Origin: Beta vulgaris subsp. vulgaris
Taxonomy: Eukaryota > Streptophyta > Magnoliopsida > Caryophyllales > Amaranthaceae
Assembly (NCBI RefSeq): GCF_026745355.1
Contig: NC_079209.1
Location: 12,453,813-12,517,812, forward strand
Length of the DNA stretch: 64,000 nucleotides
Direction: 5' to 3'
Of the stretch, positions 10,569 to 21,125 are shown one piece after another. Numbering within the stretch: position 1 is the first letter of the stretch; the number at the start of each line of letters is the position of its first letter. Position numbers and translations under genes: made by a program. Below the pieces are notes generated by a model, which saw only the letters and a list, made by a program, of their open reading frames with translations, made no database searches and was not told the DNA's origin.

Positions 10569-12100
10569 TTCACCAGGTACCCCTGTGGTTTCTTAATATT
10601 CACCTGGTATCCTCGTGTTTTCCAATAATCACCAGGTACCCTTGCGATTTGGAAAAATTCTTGAAATTCCCCTACCATTAAGTTTCCGTCAATTTTGTTA
10701 GGTTTCTATCCAAATCATTCATATTAACCCAAATTAACTCTAATTAACCCTAATTAAACTCTATTTAACCCTAAATAACTCTAATTAAACTTTACTTATC
10801 GCTAATTATATTAACTTTAAACCTCCACCCACAATTATACTCTGCCACTCTATCCCCAGAAACCCACCTCCACAGCCCCCCCCCCCCCCCCTCAAAACCA
10901 CCCACCCACCTCCCTACCCACCCCCAAAAAAGTCACATCCCTTGCTCTCGAAAACCACCCCTCCCTCCCCCTGTGAACGACCCTCACCCCTCCCTCCCCT
11001 TGTGAACGACCCCCACCCCTCCACAACCCCATGCGCAAAACTCCTCCACCCCTCCGCCCCCCGCTTCTCAAAACTCCCTGCCACCCCTCCCTCCCCCTGC
11101 GAACGACCCCCAACCCTTCGCCACCCCATGCGCAAAATTTTCTGCCACCCCTCCCTCGTCGAGAGCCACTTGAATGAAAAATTCATAATCAAAGATCCCT
11201 GCCACCCCTCCCTGACGAAAAATTCGTAATCAAAGATCCATGTATGATTATTCATATTCAACATCTCCATACCAATATGTTTGCTATTTTCATACCAAGG
11301 TAGATATAAAGAGAAAAAGAATTATTTTTGGCAAAAGCCCAAAATTACTTGTTCACTTGAATGAACAATGATTCGATTGAATGGCTATATTGGTGCCTAA
11401 AACACCAGAATCAGGCATGACACCAACACATTTTCAAATAAACTGGTTTTGACAGTATCCCAAACTTCAAAGTAAAGGGCTTACCCAGTTTGAGAAAGTC
11501 GTCTCCAATTCACAAATTCGTGAGACTGTGGATGCCTCTGCAAGAATGAAGAACTGGGCCCCATTACCATTTTATCATTTAGATACTACTCTACAAAGGC
11601 AGAACTTGAGGAAGACCAAACAGGAGCCACCTCACTACTTTGGTATTAAATTTATTCAAATTTTTGATGGATTTCAATTATGTGAATTCAAGATAATTCT
11701 CTAATCTCCCTCATAATCATCAAGCACTAATTGTCAAAGAATACGTGTTTAGGGGTGGGGGTTACTCGCGAGTGGTGGGGAGGCAAGTGTTGTAGGTGGG
11801 GGAGGGGGGCTGTGAGGCTGGTGGTTGCCGTAGAGAGTGGGGAAGGTTTTTTAGTGGGGTTGGGTGGGGGTGGGGAGGTGTGGTTTCTATTTGGGTGGTG
11901 GGGATGGAGGTGGGGAGGAGAGAGAAAGTGGTTGGAAACTTATCAAACCTAAGGGATATTTAGTGAATCAAGAATGTCACGAAAACTTAACTGCATGGGC
12001 ATTTCAGGAATTTTTTTCAAACCTTAAGGGTACCAACTGTATATTGGAAAACGCGAGGGTACCATGTGAATATTAAAAAACCTCAAGGGTACCTAGTGAA
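10569..12100. mobile_element. Long inverted-repeat element with 30-bp terminal modules
   Basis: The terminal inverted repeats are about 110 bp long. In the left arm a motif of the form TTCACCAGGTACCC recurs at 10570, 10600 and 10629, with a degenerate fourth at 10659, a 29-30-bp period. The right arm (about 11985-12100) mirrors this. The interior is noncoding. 10877-11220 is extremely C-rich with repeats of CACCCCTCCCTCCCC and CGCAAAA, and 11740-11930 is G-rich. The arrangement resembles non-autonomous Mutator-like or foldback elements. No convincing TSD was found, so the superfamily is uncertain. It interrupts the 3' flank of the mariner-like gene. Confidence 0.65.
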
Positions 12101-12336
12101 AAAAATGTGATATATATTTATAGGTTTATGTATAATAAAAAAAGAATAATTTCGTGATATAACAAAAAACATGGTGTTAGTTAAATGTAAACATATCATC
12201 AATATAAAAATAACATCTATCTTTTATTTTTAGAATGTGTTCATTAAATAGAGTTTGTATTCTCTTTCGATATATGTTGTGTTTTTTAATATCATTATAT
12301 GTTCTTTTCATTACTACCTAAATTATTATAATAAAC
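12101..12336. other. No feature recognised
   Basis: AT-rich spacer. Confidence 0.5.
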
Positions 12337-12581
12337 TAGGGCTGACGATCCCTAACACGACCTGATAACACGACACGAACCCCACCCAAAGTTACCGAGA
12401 GAAACACGAACCCGACATGAACACGAACACGAATGATACGAAGTCAACCCGATTAATTACATTTATCATATTATGCAACTATTCAACTTTTTATATCATT
12501 TTTGATACATTTGGGGGCCAACACGAAATCGACACAAAACTAAACACGAACATGACCCACTGACACAAATTGCCAGCTCTA
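12337..12581. mobile_element. hAT-type MITE
   Basis: 245 bp with ends TAGGGCTGACGA and TAGAGCTGGCAA (right end reverse-complemented). The flanking 8-bp direct repeats are TAATAAAC (12329-12336) and TTATAAAC (12582-12589), with one mismatch. The interior repeats ACACGAAC-type motifs. It has no coding capacity. Confidence 0.8.
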
Positions 12582-12720
12582 TTATAAACGTACCTTAGAC
12601 ATGAACAATATTTTCTCTTTACCATGAACAATACGTTTCTTTACCTAAAATATATGCTCTTTTATTTTATTGTATGTTCAAATACTAATGTGTTCTTTTT
12701 AAATGAAGAAAAACTAATTA

Positions 12721-12784
12721 TGCTATTATTTTATTGTTATTGTTCTTATTATTATTATTGTTATTATTATTATTGTTGTTGTTG

Positions 12785-12819
<35 letters not shown>

Positions 12820-12852
12820 GTTAATATTACTTTATACAATTACTGTTACTAT
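12721..12852. repeat. TTA/TTG trinucleotide microsatellite
   Basis: An interrupted array of TTA, TTG and TTC units. The Tyr/Cys-rich open frame across it is an artefact. The same tract type precedes the SINE at 7314, so the SINE copies share flanking repeats. Confidence 0.85.
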
Positions 12853-13046
12853 ATTAGGAAAGATAATTGGTCCGAATATCAACCCCTGCTAGGCTATCAG
12901 CCTGCAGCCTACACCAGCTCAGAGGCTGGGTACAAGGCTAAACAACAGAAGTAAAGGCCCTAACATATTGTTGGGATGAGGATTCGAACCCTGTGAAATG
13001 TACTCCAATGCGGGATGGTACTACACTGAGTTACCACCTCTCCCTC
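12853..13046 (-). mobile_element. tRNA-derived SINE, copy 2
   Basis: A relative of the 7314-7523 element with the same orientation and boxes: B box GGGTTCGAATC and a mutated A box TAACTCAGTGT. About 30 bp is missing in the 5' half relative to copy 1. The flanks on both sides are also similar to those of copy 1, so part of the similarity may come from a larger duplicated unit. Confidence 0.72.
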
Positions 13047-13340
13047 GATTATTATTACTATTTACTAGTACATTTGTTCAAAATGATTATTATTATTATC
13101 GTTCTTATACTTATTTATTATTATTATTATTATATTATTATTATTAAAAAAAGTTGCTCATAGTCATAAAATGATAGTAATATGTAATGTTAGTCATAAA
13201 ATACATAGTAATAATAATATTAGTAATAATATGTTTTATAAAAGATAAGTTCAGATCATATAAGATTCGAAAAAATAAGTTCGGATCATATCAAATAAGT
13301 TTAGATCAGTAAAAATAAGGTGAACAAAAGCCGTAATTAT
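13047..13340. repeat. AT microsatellite and MITE-like right end
   Basis: (TTA)n at about 13081-13145, then at 13222-13325 an array of AAGTTCGGATCATATAA-type units ending AAAATAAGGTGAACAAAAGCC. This end is inverted relative to the one at 7056-7196, consistent with the two termini of one element family. Confidence 0.5.
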
Positions 13341-13403
13341 ACTTCCTATGTTTTTTCTTGCAACATGAAAGTATGATGTAAGAAATTAAGAGATGAACAG
13401 ATA

Positions 13404-13766
13404 TTCCTTCGTTTCATAATATAGTGCTCATTTCTCATTTTTCACGTGAATTAAGAAAAATAGTAGTAGGATTTCTCAAAAAATATATATATACTTAAGA
13501 AAGTGCTTTTGTGATACATTTGTCTTAAAACAGCTAGCTCTTTATTTACTTGTTCCTTTTCAAAAGGTCAACGAGCAATGAATATTTCTTGGAATTGTGT
13601 AAAACATAAAGAGGGACACATATTATGAAAGAAAGATAGGGGTATTTTGGAAAGCCTATGTAGAAATTAAGGATAATTTAGTCTAATCAAATTATAAAAA
13701 AGAAAATATGGAAAACATTTTGGAACACCCCAAAAGCAATGCGAGCACTATATTATGGGATGCAGA
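13404..13766. mobile_element. Stowaway-like MITE
   Basis: The left end TTCCTTCGTTTCATAATATA is complementary to the right-hand GAGCACTATATTATGGGATG. The right terminus is degenerate and abuts the next element, so boundaries are approximate. A relative in opposite internal orientation begins at 34857. Confidence 0.6.
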
Positions 13767-14309
13767 CTCTCTGTATCCCATTTTAGTTGTCATACATTGG
13801 GAATATAGAAAAATAAGGGGACGTCAGTTATCTTTTAGTTTTCCACTTTTTATATTACTTTTGACAAATAAGAATTGAGTCTAGTGGTACATTAAATGTT
13901 TTAATTATTTAATAATGAAACTTAAGACTATTTAGGTTCTTCCTAAAAAAAGAAAAATTTGACAACTTTTTAAAATGGAAACCATTATAAATAAATAAAA
14001 AGGATAAGGTATACGAGAAGAGGGCAGAGGTTACTACTTTTTCATCTCATAAAACTACCTTGATTTCTTTTTAATTACACTTACACTTTTCACAAAAGTC
14101 GATGTATTATTTCGAGCATTTATATCTCTATTTTTGTATCTGTAAAAATAGAATAAATCGATATTCTAAAAGTACATGTCGAGACGAATCAAACAAGACC
14201 CCACTTAACTATATTTTCTTTTAACCATAAATCAAAAATGATAGTCAAAGGGGAATGTCTGAATAGTGTAAAAAATTAGAGTGTAACTATTAAAAAACAA
14301 CGGAGGTAG
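13767..14309. mobile_element. Stowaway-like MITE
   Basis: The left end CTCTGTATCCCATTTTAGTT pairs with the right end CTACCTCCGTTGTTTTTTAA (reverse complement). TA follows at 14310-14311. It directly abuts the previous MITE. About 540 bp, noncoding. Confidence 0.6.
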
Positions 14310-14347
14310 TATAGTGGTTATAAAAAGAAATTACCCAGGGAAGATCT

Positions 14348-15120
14348 TGTTGGAACATTTATAGTGTAATGGGTTTACAAGCTCATATGATCATATACTA
14401 GAAGAGGAGGAGGTCTAGTATGTTAAGATTAGAGTACGCGAAAACGCAAATGCACGTGGAAAAACCAAGCAAAACAGAAGGTTGGTCGTGGGTTGCGACA
14501 CCCGTCGCAGGTTGCGACCTGGGGGCCGTCGCGGGTTGTGACAAGTGTCGCGGGTCACGACCTGTGCGTTGTCCCGACTCGCGATCTGTATCGCGAGTCG
14601 CGACGGGTGTTCTGTTTTGGGGACGTGAAAAGGTGCGTTGACGGTTTCTAACCGTTTTATTGTGTACGTTATTTGTTTAATGACTATTATGATTCTTAGT
14701 CAATGGATTAAAGGTCCTTAATCAGTGATTAAAAGGGGGGTTATGAAAATAACAACTCTAAACTATGAAGGTAATATATTTATATAACCTTTTTGATTCT
14801 TATGAGGAGATAGGAAAAAAAATTAGTTTTTCACACTCTAATCTACTTGCTTTGCTTGAGAGAAACTTTGCTAATTTCTCTTGAGTGTTCTTCACAAACT
14901 CTAACCACAAAGTTCTTGTTGATTCACTTAGAATATCATCTAGTGAATTGTTCTCTCCATTGTATCTCATTTGTTATTTCGTGGTAACCCGGTGATCCTA
15001 GAGGGGCGAAATTAAACTACTAGGAAAGCGTAATTTTCGTGCCGTGGAGTGGTATATCCGGTTCTCTTGTTGATCACACATAACAATCTATTAGTTTAAT
15101 TTTTCTCTTCCTTTTCAGAT
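14348..15120 (+). repeat. 5' LTR and leader of the copia element
   Basis: It starts TGTTGGAACATT. Homology to the 3' LTR is visible from 14348 to about 14779; the LTR end between there and the gag start at 15121 is unresolved. At 14480-14610 lies a G+C-rich block with repeated motifs such as GTCGCGGGT and TCGCGACC, contrasting with the AT-rich surroundings. Confidence 0.75.
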
Positions 15121-16020
15121 ATGGCTCAATCACTCAGGGACATTACTATGAACTCCAAAAGTTGGACAAGGTCGGGGGGGTGGGATATCAAAGATGGCAA
15201 AAGTAGATGCACTTCTTGTTAACCACTTTGAAGGTGGTGTATGTTCTTTCAACACCCATGCCACCATTCTCGAAAGATGGCGAAGAAGAGTCCATTGAGA
15301 CTACAAGGATGAGAATAAAGTGGGAGAATGATGACTACATTTGCCGGGGGTCACATTCTCAACTCTCTTACCGACCTTTTGTTCGATCTTTACCAAAACG
15401 TGGAGAGTGCAAATGAACTTTGGGATGCTCTTGAGGTCAAGTATATTTCGGAAGATGCTTCAAGTAAGAAATTTCTTGTTAGTAATTTTAATTCATTTAA
15501 AATGACTAATGATCGCCCTATGTTAGAGCAATTTCATGAAGTTCATCACATTTTGAACCAAATAAGATCACAGGGTATGGTGATGGATGAGGCGATTGTG
15601 GTTGCCTCAATCATCGATAAATTACCACTCCTGGAAAGATACTAAGCATTCCTTGAAGAGGAAGATCCTCACTTTTTGGGTAGGAAGGAAGATATGTCCA
15701 TGGAGCAATTAGGAACTCATCTTCATATTGAAGAGGGTGTCCGGGCTCAAGATGGGGTTAAGAATACTACTTCTAGTATTCCTAAGTCTACCGTAAATAT
15801 GGTAGAGGTTGGTGGGTCTAGTAAGACTAAAAAATCCAATAATAATAGCTCTAAAACCAATTTTGCAAACAAGAAGAGGAAGATCCTCACTTTTTGAGTA
15901 TGCAATGGTCCTCATCTCAAGAGGGATTGTCCTTCTAAGAACAAGAAGAAGACAAAGAATGAACAACCTAGTGTTGTTCAAAATCAAGGTAAAATTGCAC
16001 ATGAAAATGTAATTGAAGAA
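15121..16020 (+). pseudogene. Copia gag, degenerate
   Basis: Capsid-like (UBN2-type) peptides appear in different frames: 15207-15416, then 15328-15645 (ELWDALEVKYISEDASSKKF), then 15676-15897. A decayed nucleocapsid knuckle remnant, CNGPHLKRDCPSK, follows a stop at about 15896. Gag would form the virus-like particle that packages element RNA. Multiple frameshifts and stops rule out function. Confidence 0.8.
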
Positions 16021-16229
16021 ATGAATTTTGTGGCTATGATTTCTGAAATTATGTTTGTGTAGGTTGATGATTTTTGGTGGATAGATACGGGAGCCTCTAG
16101 ACATGTGTGCAATAATAAGCAATTCTTCAAGTCTTTGAAAGATTTGGATGATGGTCCTATCTTGTATATGGGGAATGATTCTACGGTAAAGGCTAAAGGC
16201 AGGCCAAGTAGAATTTTTGTAAGACATGC
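16020..16229 (+). pseudogene. Copia aspartic protease, remnant
   Basis: The motif WWIDTGASRHVCNN (about 16078-16119) contains the DTGAS active site. The downstream protease half and the pre-integrase zinc region are shortened compared with intact copia polyproteins. Confidence 0.75.
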
Positions 16230-16667
16230 ATGCTAAGTAAGATTACAAAGAATCTTTATCCTAATGTGACTAGACAAACGGTTTTGCTAGAATTGGTGCA
16301 TAATGACTTGTGTGACTTTCATAGTTCACCTTCTTTGGGAAATAAACAATATATTGTAACTTTTATTGACGATTTTTCAAGTTTTTGTTACATATATTTA
16401 TTGTTTACTAAAGATGAAGCACTAGAAAAATTTAAGACCTTTAAGACCGAAGTGGAACTTCAACTTAATGGAAAAGTTAAAAGACTTCGGACGGATAGGG
16501 GTGGTGAATACTATAATCCTAGTTATTTTAGTGCCGTTGGTGTAATTCATGAAACAACCGCCCCATACTCACCTCAAAGTAATGGTATAGCGGAAAGGAA
16601 AAATAAGGTTCTAAAAGAAATGGTAAACACCATGCTTTCTAATTCGGGTCTTAATGACGGTTTTTGA
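16230..16667 (+). pseudogene. Copia integrase, remnant
   Basis: A 145-residue open frame covers the catalytic core, with HNDLCD, the FIDDFSS segment, RTDRGGEYYNP and the glutamate in IAERKNKVLKEM, the D, D, E pattern of integrase. It terminates at a stop just before the conserved tryptophan-containing segment. The enzyme would insert element cDNA. Confidence 0.82.
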
Positions 16668-17179
16668 GGTGATGCATTTTAACTGCATGTTATATTTAAA
16701 TCGAGTTCCTAATAAAAGGAATAAGACTACCCCTTATGAACTTTGGTGACAAAAAGCCTAATCTCAATTACCTTAAGGTATGGGGTTGTAGGGCAATTGT
16801 CAAATTGACGGAACCTAAAAGGAAAATTTAGGTGAAAAAGAAATTGATTGCATTTTTATAGGCTATGCGGTACATAGCAAAGCCTATAGGTTTTATGTCA
16901 TTGAGCCCAATGACTTTGTCTCTATTCATTCCGTGATGGAGTAAAAGGGATGCAATATTTGATGAGACTGATTCTCATCGATTCCTAAGACCAAAGGACA
17001 TGATACCTAGTACTAGTTCCAATGTTGTGATGACATTACAATGATCATGATACTACAAACCAAATTAGGAAAAGTAAAAGAATTAAAAGAGAAATCTTTT
17101 GGACGGATTTTCAACTATATTTAGTTGAAGGGTCAAGGGAGTCAATTTCGACTCAAATTTCATATTGTTACAATATGGA

Positions 17180-17830
17180 GGAGGATCCTAGGACCTTTGA
17201 TGAGGCTATGAAGTCTCATGATTCTGCTTTCTGGAAAGAGGCAGTGAATGATGAAATGGATTCAATAATGGGAATCAACTTGGATTTTAGCTAATTTACC
17301 TCCCGGTTGCAAACCCTAGGTTGTAAATGGATTTTTGTAAGGAAAAGAAAATCGATGGAACCATACTAAAACATAAGGCCCGTTAGTGGTCCAAGGTTTT
17401 AGGCAAAGATATGGTATCGATTATTTTGATACTTATGCTCCGTAGCTAGAATAGCTACTATTAGATTTTTGATAGCATTAGCTGCGATTCATGGTCTAGT
17501 AATTCACCAAATGGATGTAAAAACTGCTTTCTTTAATGGTGAATTGGAGGAGGAAGTGTACATGAATCAACCTGAAGGGTTTGTAGTAAAAGGTCAAGAA
17601 ACTAAAGTTTGCAAATTGGTTAGATCTTTGTATGGTCTTAAACAAGCACCTAAGCAATGGCATCAAAAATTTGATGAAGTTATTTTGTCTAGTGGGTTCA
17701 AAAAAATCAGTCCGATAAGTGTGTATATAGCAAATTTGATAATAACGGTAAAGGAGTTATAATTTGCTTATATGTTGATGATATGCTTATCTTTGGGACT
17801 GATTTGGAACAAGTGAAAAGACCAAAGTTT
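17180..17830 (+). pseudogene. Copia reverse transcriptase, remnant
   Basis: The best-kept block is 17469-17762, with HQMDVKTAFFNGELEEEVYM, QPEGF and [12 protein letters not shown]. The catalytic YVDD is seen in another frame at about 17771-17782 (YVDDMLIFG). Upstream peptides such as FWKEAVNDEMDS are interrupted by stops. Not functional. Confidence 0.85.
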
Positions 17831-18179
17831 TTCTCTCTTTAGCTTCTCCATGAAAGATTTGGGTGAAGCGGATGTTATTCTAGGTATTAGAATAATGAGA
17901 GGAAAGGTCTTTTCTTTATCACAATCTCATTAATTGAGAAAGTGTCAAGAGGTTAATGAGTCAAATTCGACTCATTTTGCTACTCCATGGATCCTAGTAT
18001 TCACTTGGTTCCGAGTAGTGGTACTCCAATTTCACAATTGGAGTATGCAAGCTTAATTGGAAGCTTGATGTATGCTATGACTAGCACTCGCCGGATATAG
18101 CTTTGCTATTGGCAAGCTCAGTAGGTATACTATAATCCTAGTATGTTGCATTGGCAAGCATTGAGAATAGTGTTAAGGT

Positions 18180-18640
18180 ATTGAATAAACCTTGGATTAT
18201 GTCATAACTTACAAAAGAGAACCTTCTATTCTAGAAGGTTACTCGGATGCTAGTTGGATTTCAATAAGGAAGATTATTCATCCACTAGTGGTGGTGTTTC
18301 TTCTTGGAGGAGGTGCTATTTCATGGGCATCCAAGAAGCAAACATGTATAACGGATTCCACTATGGCATGGATTCATTGCATGCATCTTGTTGCCAAAAG
18401 CAGAATGGCTAAAAATGTTTGAGTGAGGTTGACTTATGGGTCAAACCTATGTCACCTCTTGCTATTCATTGTGATAGTGCATCAACCATAGTAAAGCTTA
18501 TAGTGAAGTCTACAATGGCAAGTCAAGGCACATTGGAGTTAAACATAGCTATGTCCGGGAAATGATAAGGAATAGTTGTATAACTATTAATTCCGTTATG
18601 TCTAGTTTGAACTTGGCGATACGTGTACTAAACCGTTGTC
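18180..18640 (+). pseudogene. Copia RNase H, remnant
   Basis: GYSDASWIS and GGGAISWASKKQTCITDST (18238-18360) match the copia RNase H core, followed in other frames by HCDSASTI and KHI. Several stops. It would remove RNA from the RNA-DNA hybrid during replication. Confidence 0.78.
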
Positions 18641-19215
18641 AAGGGAACTAGTGAACAAAATGAATAAAGGGATGTGACTTAAGCCTATTGAACAACCTAT
18701 GGTGAAGGGAAACTCTATTTGATGTCTAATACAACGTTAGATCTCAAATTCAAAGAGGATAGTACTTCTTTAGAAGGTTGAGAGCACTTGTTTAACACAT
18801 CCCAAAGTTAGTGCTTGTTGCTACAAATGTTAAGAGGTTAAATTTATTCTTAATAAATCTTTGATAAAATGCTCAATTGTAGGAGCATTTCGTAAGGATT
18901 TACCTATATATAAGCTAGAGGTTTGGCCACTTCACCAAGTCTAATGCTTAACTTGGAATGCTTATGAATGGGTATGGACACTAAGACTTCATAGGTGTCG
19001 GAGGTTAAGAACTTAGTTTATGTTTATGTGTGCTAGTATGTTCAATAATTTGTGGTGGTTATATGATTCAAAGCTTTGTCTATCAGTATGATCGAAATTA
19101 TTGTAAAATTACTTTTACTAAGTGAAAATTCAATCATAAGATATTTCCATGATGCGTGAGCATGTTTTGTTTGTGATTTATAGCAAGTTGAAAACTTTTC
19201 AACATTACACTATAA

Positions 19216-19228
19216 ATGGGAGGAGGAT
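19216..19228 (+). promoter_or_regulatory. Polypurine tract of the copia element
   Basis: AATGGGAGGAGGA lies immediately 5' of the 3' LTR start at 19229, where plus-strand DNA synthesis is primed. Confidence 0.8.
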
Positions 19229-19418
19229 TGTTAGAACATTTATTAGTGTAATGGGTTTACAAGCTCATATGATCATATACTAGAAGAGGAGGAGGTCTAG
19301 TATGTTAAGATTAGAGTACGCAAAAATGCAAATGTGCGTGGAAAAACCAAGCAAAACAGAAGGTTGGTCGCGGGTCACGACTCGTGATCCGTATCGCGAC
19401 TCGTGATCCGTATCGCGT

Positions 19419-20942
19419 CACAGTGGAGAAAAATAGAAGGGTTGCGGTTAAAACAAGCCTAAGGGCTGTGTTTTTGGCCAGCAGCCCTTTCCGTAGCATT
19501 TAGGCCCAAAACCGCAGCCCTTCCATATTGGAAGGGCTGCGGTTTTGGGCTTAAAACGCAGCCCTTCTTTGTACAAAGGGCTGCGGTTTTGACCATAACC
19601 GCAACCCTTTTGACACAAAACAAAAAAAAAATTGGCAATTTTTGACTCCTAAATATATCAAGAAATTTACAACATGAAAAATTAAAAAACGAATCAACAA
19701 ACAAACAAAACGAAATTATTTATTAACAATCAACAAGAACATCAAATTACAATTTACAGTAAAAAGAAAAAGAACAATTTAAGGCATTAACTATTAAAAA
19801 AACGAACAACAATAATAGTCGAAATTATGTATCAACAAGAACGAACGAAAATAAAAAAAATAAAATTACATAACAACAAGAACATTCGAAATTTATAGAT
19901 CTGAAAAAAATTTATTGTCGAAATTTATAAGTCTGGAAAATAAAAAAACGAAATTACATATCAACCAGACAAATGAACGAAAATGAAAAAAAACGAAAAT
20001 GAAAAAAAAAAACGAAAATGAAAAAAAAAACGAAAATGAAAAAAACAAACGAAAATGATATAAAAACGAACATGGCAACTACAGATCATGATGAAATTGA
20101 AACTGTAAACTAAACAGATTCACAAGGTATGTCAATCCAAAAACTTCAGCTTGGGTTCGAGAACGTGCCATATTTTCGCAGGCTACAGAGAAGGATTATA
20201 TATTAGTCTATTAGAACTATGAGTAACATTTAAACCACAAGGGACTAAATTAGTGCCTACCATATTTCCGCAACAAAAATTGTCAAATTTGAGGAGTATT
20301 TTTTCTGGATATGCTCAGAAAATTTCATTTCCCAGTCAGTATTCTGGCATAATTTCATTCTTAACCATCAAACCTAGTTCTTATGATGGTTAAGGATGAA
20401 ATCATGCCAGAATACTGACTGGTGGTTTGCGCAAATGTCGGCGAGAGACGAAGGAGGTTGAGCGTCGCGGGAATTCGACGGCTATAGTCGGCGAAGAGGA
20501 GTTTGTGGTCGGCGAAGAGGAGTTTGTGGTGAAGATTTGTCAGAGTGAGGAGAGAGAAATATGAGGGCCGCTCAATGAAAATAATGCATGATAGAGTTTC
20601 ATTGATTATAAAGCGCGGGTTGCATTGTTTTAACCTAAGCCCATTAGCCTGAGAGAATTAATTGTAAAGGGCTGCGTTATTTAAAAAAAACGCAGCCCTT
20701 TATTACTTAAAGGGCTGCGTTTTTTAAGAAGTGAAGCCCTTTATTACTTAATTAAAGGGCTGCGTTTTTTAAAAAGCGAAGCCCTTTATTACTTAAAGAG
20801 CTGCGTTTTTGCATTAACCGCAACCCTTCGTTTGTGAAGGGCTGCAGATTTTGGGCTAACCACAGCCCTTCACTATTAAGGGCTGCGTTTTTAGAAAAAC
20901 GTATCCCTTGCACCACCACCCTTCCGTTTTTTTCCCCTAGTG
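19419..20942. mobile_element. Non-autonomous CACTA (En/Spm-like) element
   Basis: 1524 bp, with left end CACAGTGGAGAAAAA and right end (reverse complement) CACTAGGGGAAAAAA. The flanking trinucleotides CGT (19416-19418) and CGA (20943-20945), compared with the uninterrupted 5' LTR, show a 3-bp duplication of CGA with the left copy mutated. Both ends carry arrays of a subterminal motif, AAGGGCTGCG, in both orientations (about 19434-19615 and 20666-20910). This is typical of transposase-binding subterminal repeats in CACTA elements. The interior has AAAACGAAAATG repeats (about 19975-20065) and no transposase. Confidence 0.88.
20332..20422. repeat. Near-perfect 39-bp inverted repeat (hairpin) within the CACTA element
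   Basis: Arms at 20332-20370 and 20384-20422 begin CCAGTCAGTATTCTGGCAT and end ATGCCAGAATACTGACTGG. They have only about three mismatches and a 13-nt loop. An RNA from here would form a long hairpin of small-RNA-precursor size. Confidence 0.85.
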
Positions 20943-21125
20943 CGAGTCGCGACGAATGTTCTGTTTTGGGGACGTGAAAAGGTGTGTTGATAGTTTCTAA
21001 CCGTTGTATTGTGTACGTTATCCGGTTAATGACTATTAGGATTCTTAATCAATGGATTAAAGGTCCTTAATAAGTGATTAAAGAGGGGTTATGAAAATAA
21101 CAACTCTAATCTATGAAAGTAATAT

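Larger units (their letters stand above)
14348..21125 (+). mobile_element. Ty1/copia LTR retrotransposon, decayed
   Basis: The order is 5' LTR, gag, protease, integrase, reverse transcriptase, RNase H, polypurine tract, 3' LTR; integrase before RT is the copia order. Every domain has stops or frameshifts. The 3' LTR contains a CACTA element and stops matching the 5' LTR near 21125. No standard TGGTATCAGAGC primer-binding site was found after the 5' LTR. No TSD could be shown because the right end is lost. Confidence 0.88.
19229..21125 (+). repeat. 3' LTR of the copia element, interrupted by a CACTA element
   Basis: Matches the 5' LTR over 19229-19418 and again over 20943-21125. The interruption is exactly the CACTA element. 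Within 19365-19418 the G+C-rich CGACTCGTGATCCGTATCGC unit is duplicated. Confidence 0.85.

Noticed and set aside
10569..10690. CRISPR-like spacing of 30-bp repeats
   Set aside because: The modules are contiguous and diverged, have no spacers, and are mirrored at the other end. They are element termini in a plant genome.
10892..11270. Overlapping Gly/Arg-rich and Pro-rich frames on both strands
   Set aside because: Products of the C-rich low-complexity tract inside the modular inverted-repeat element.
12624..12824. Tyr/Cys-rich frame
   Set aside because: Produced by the TTA/TTG microsatellite.
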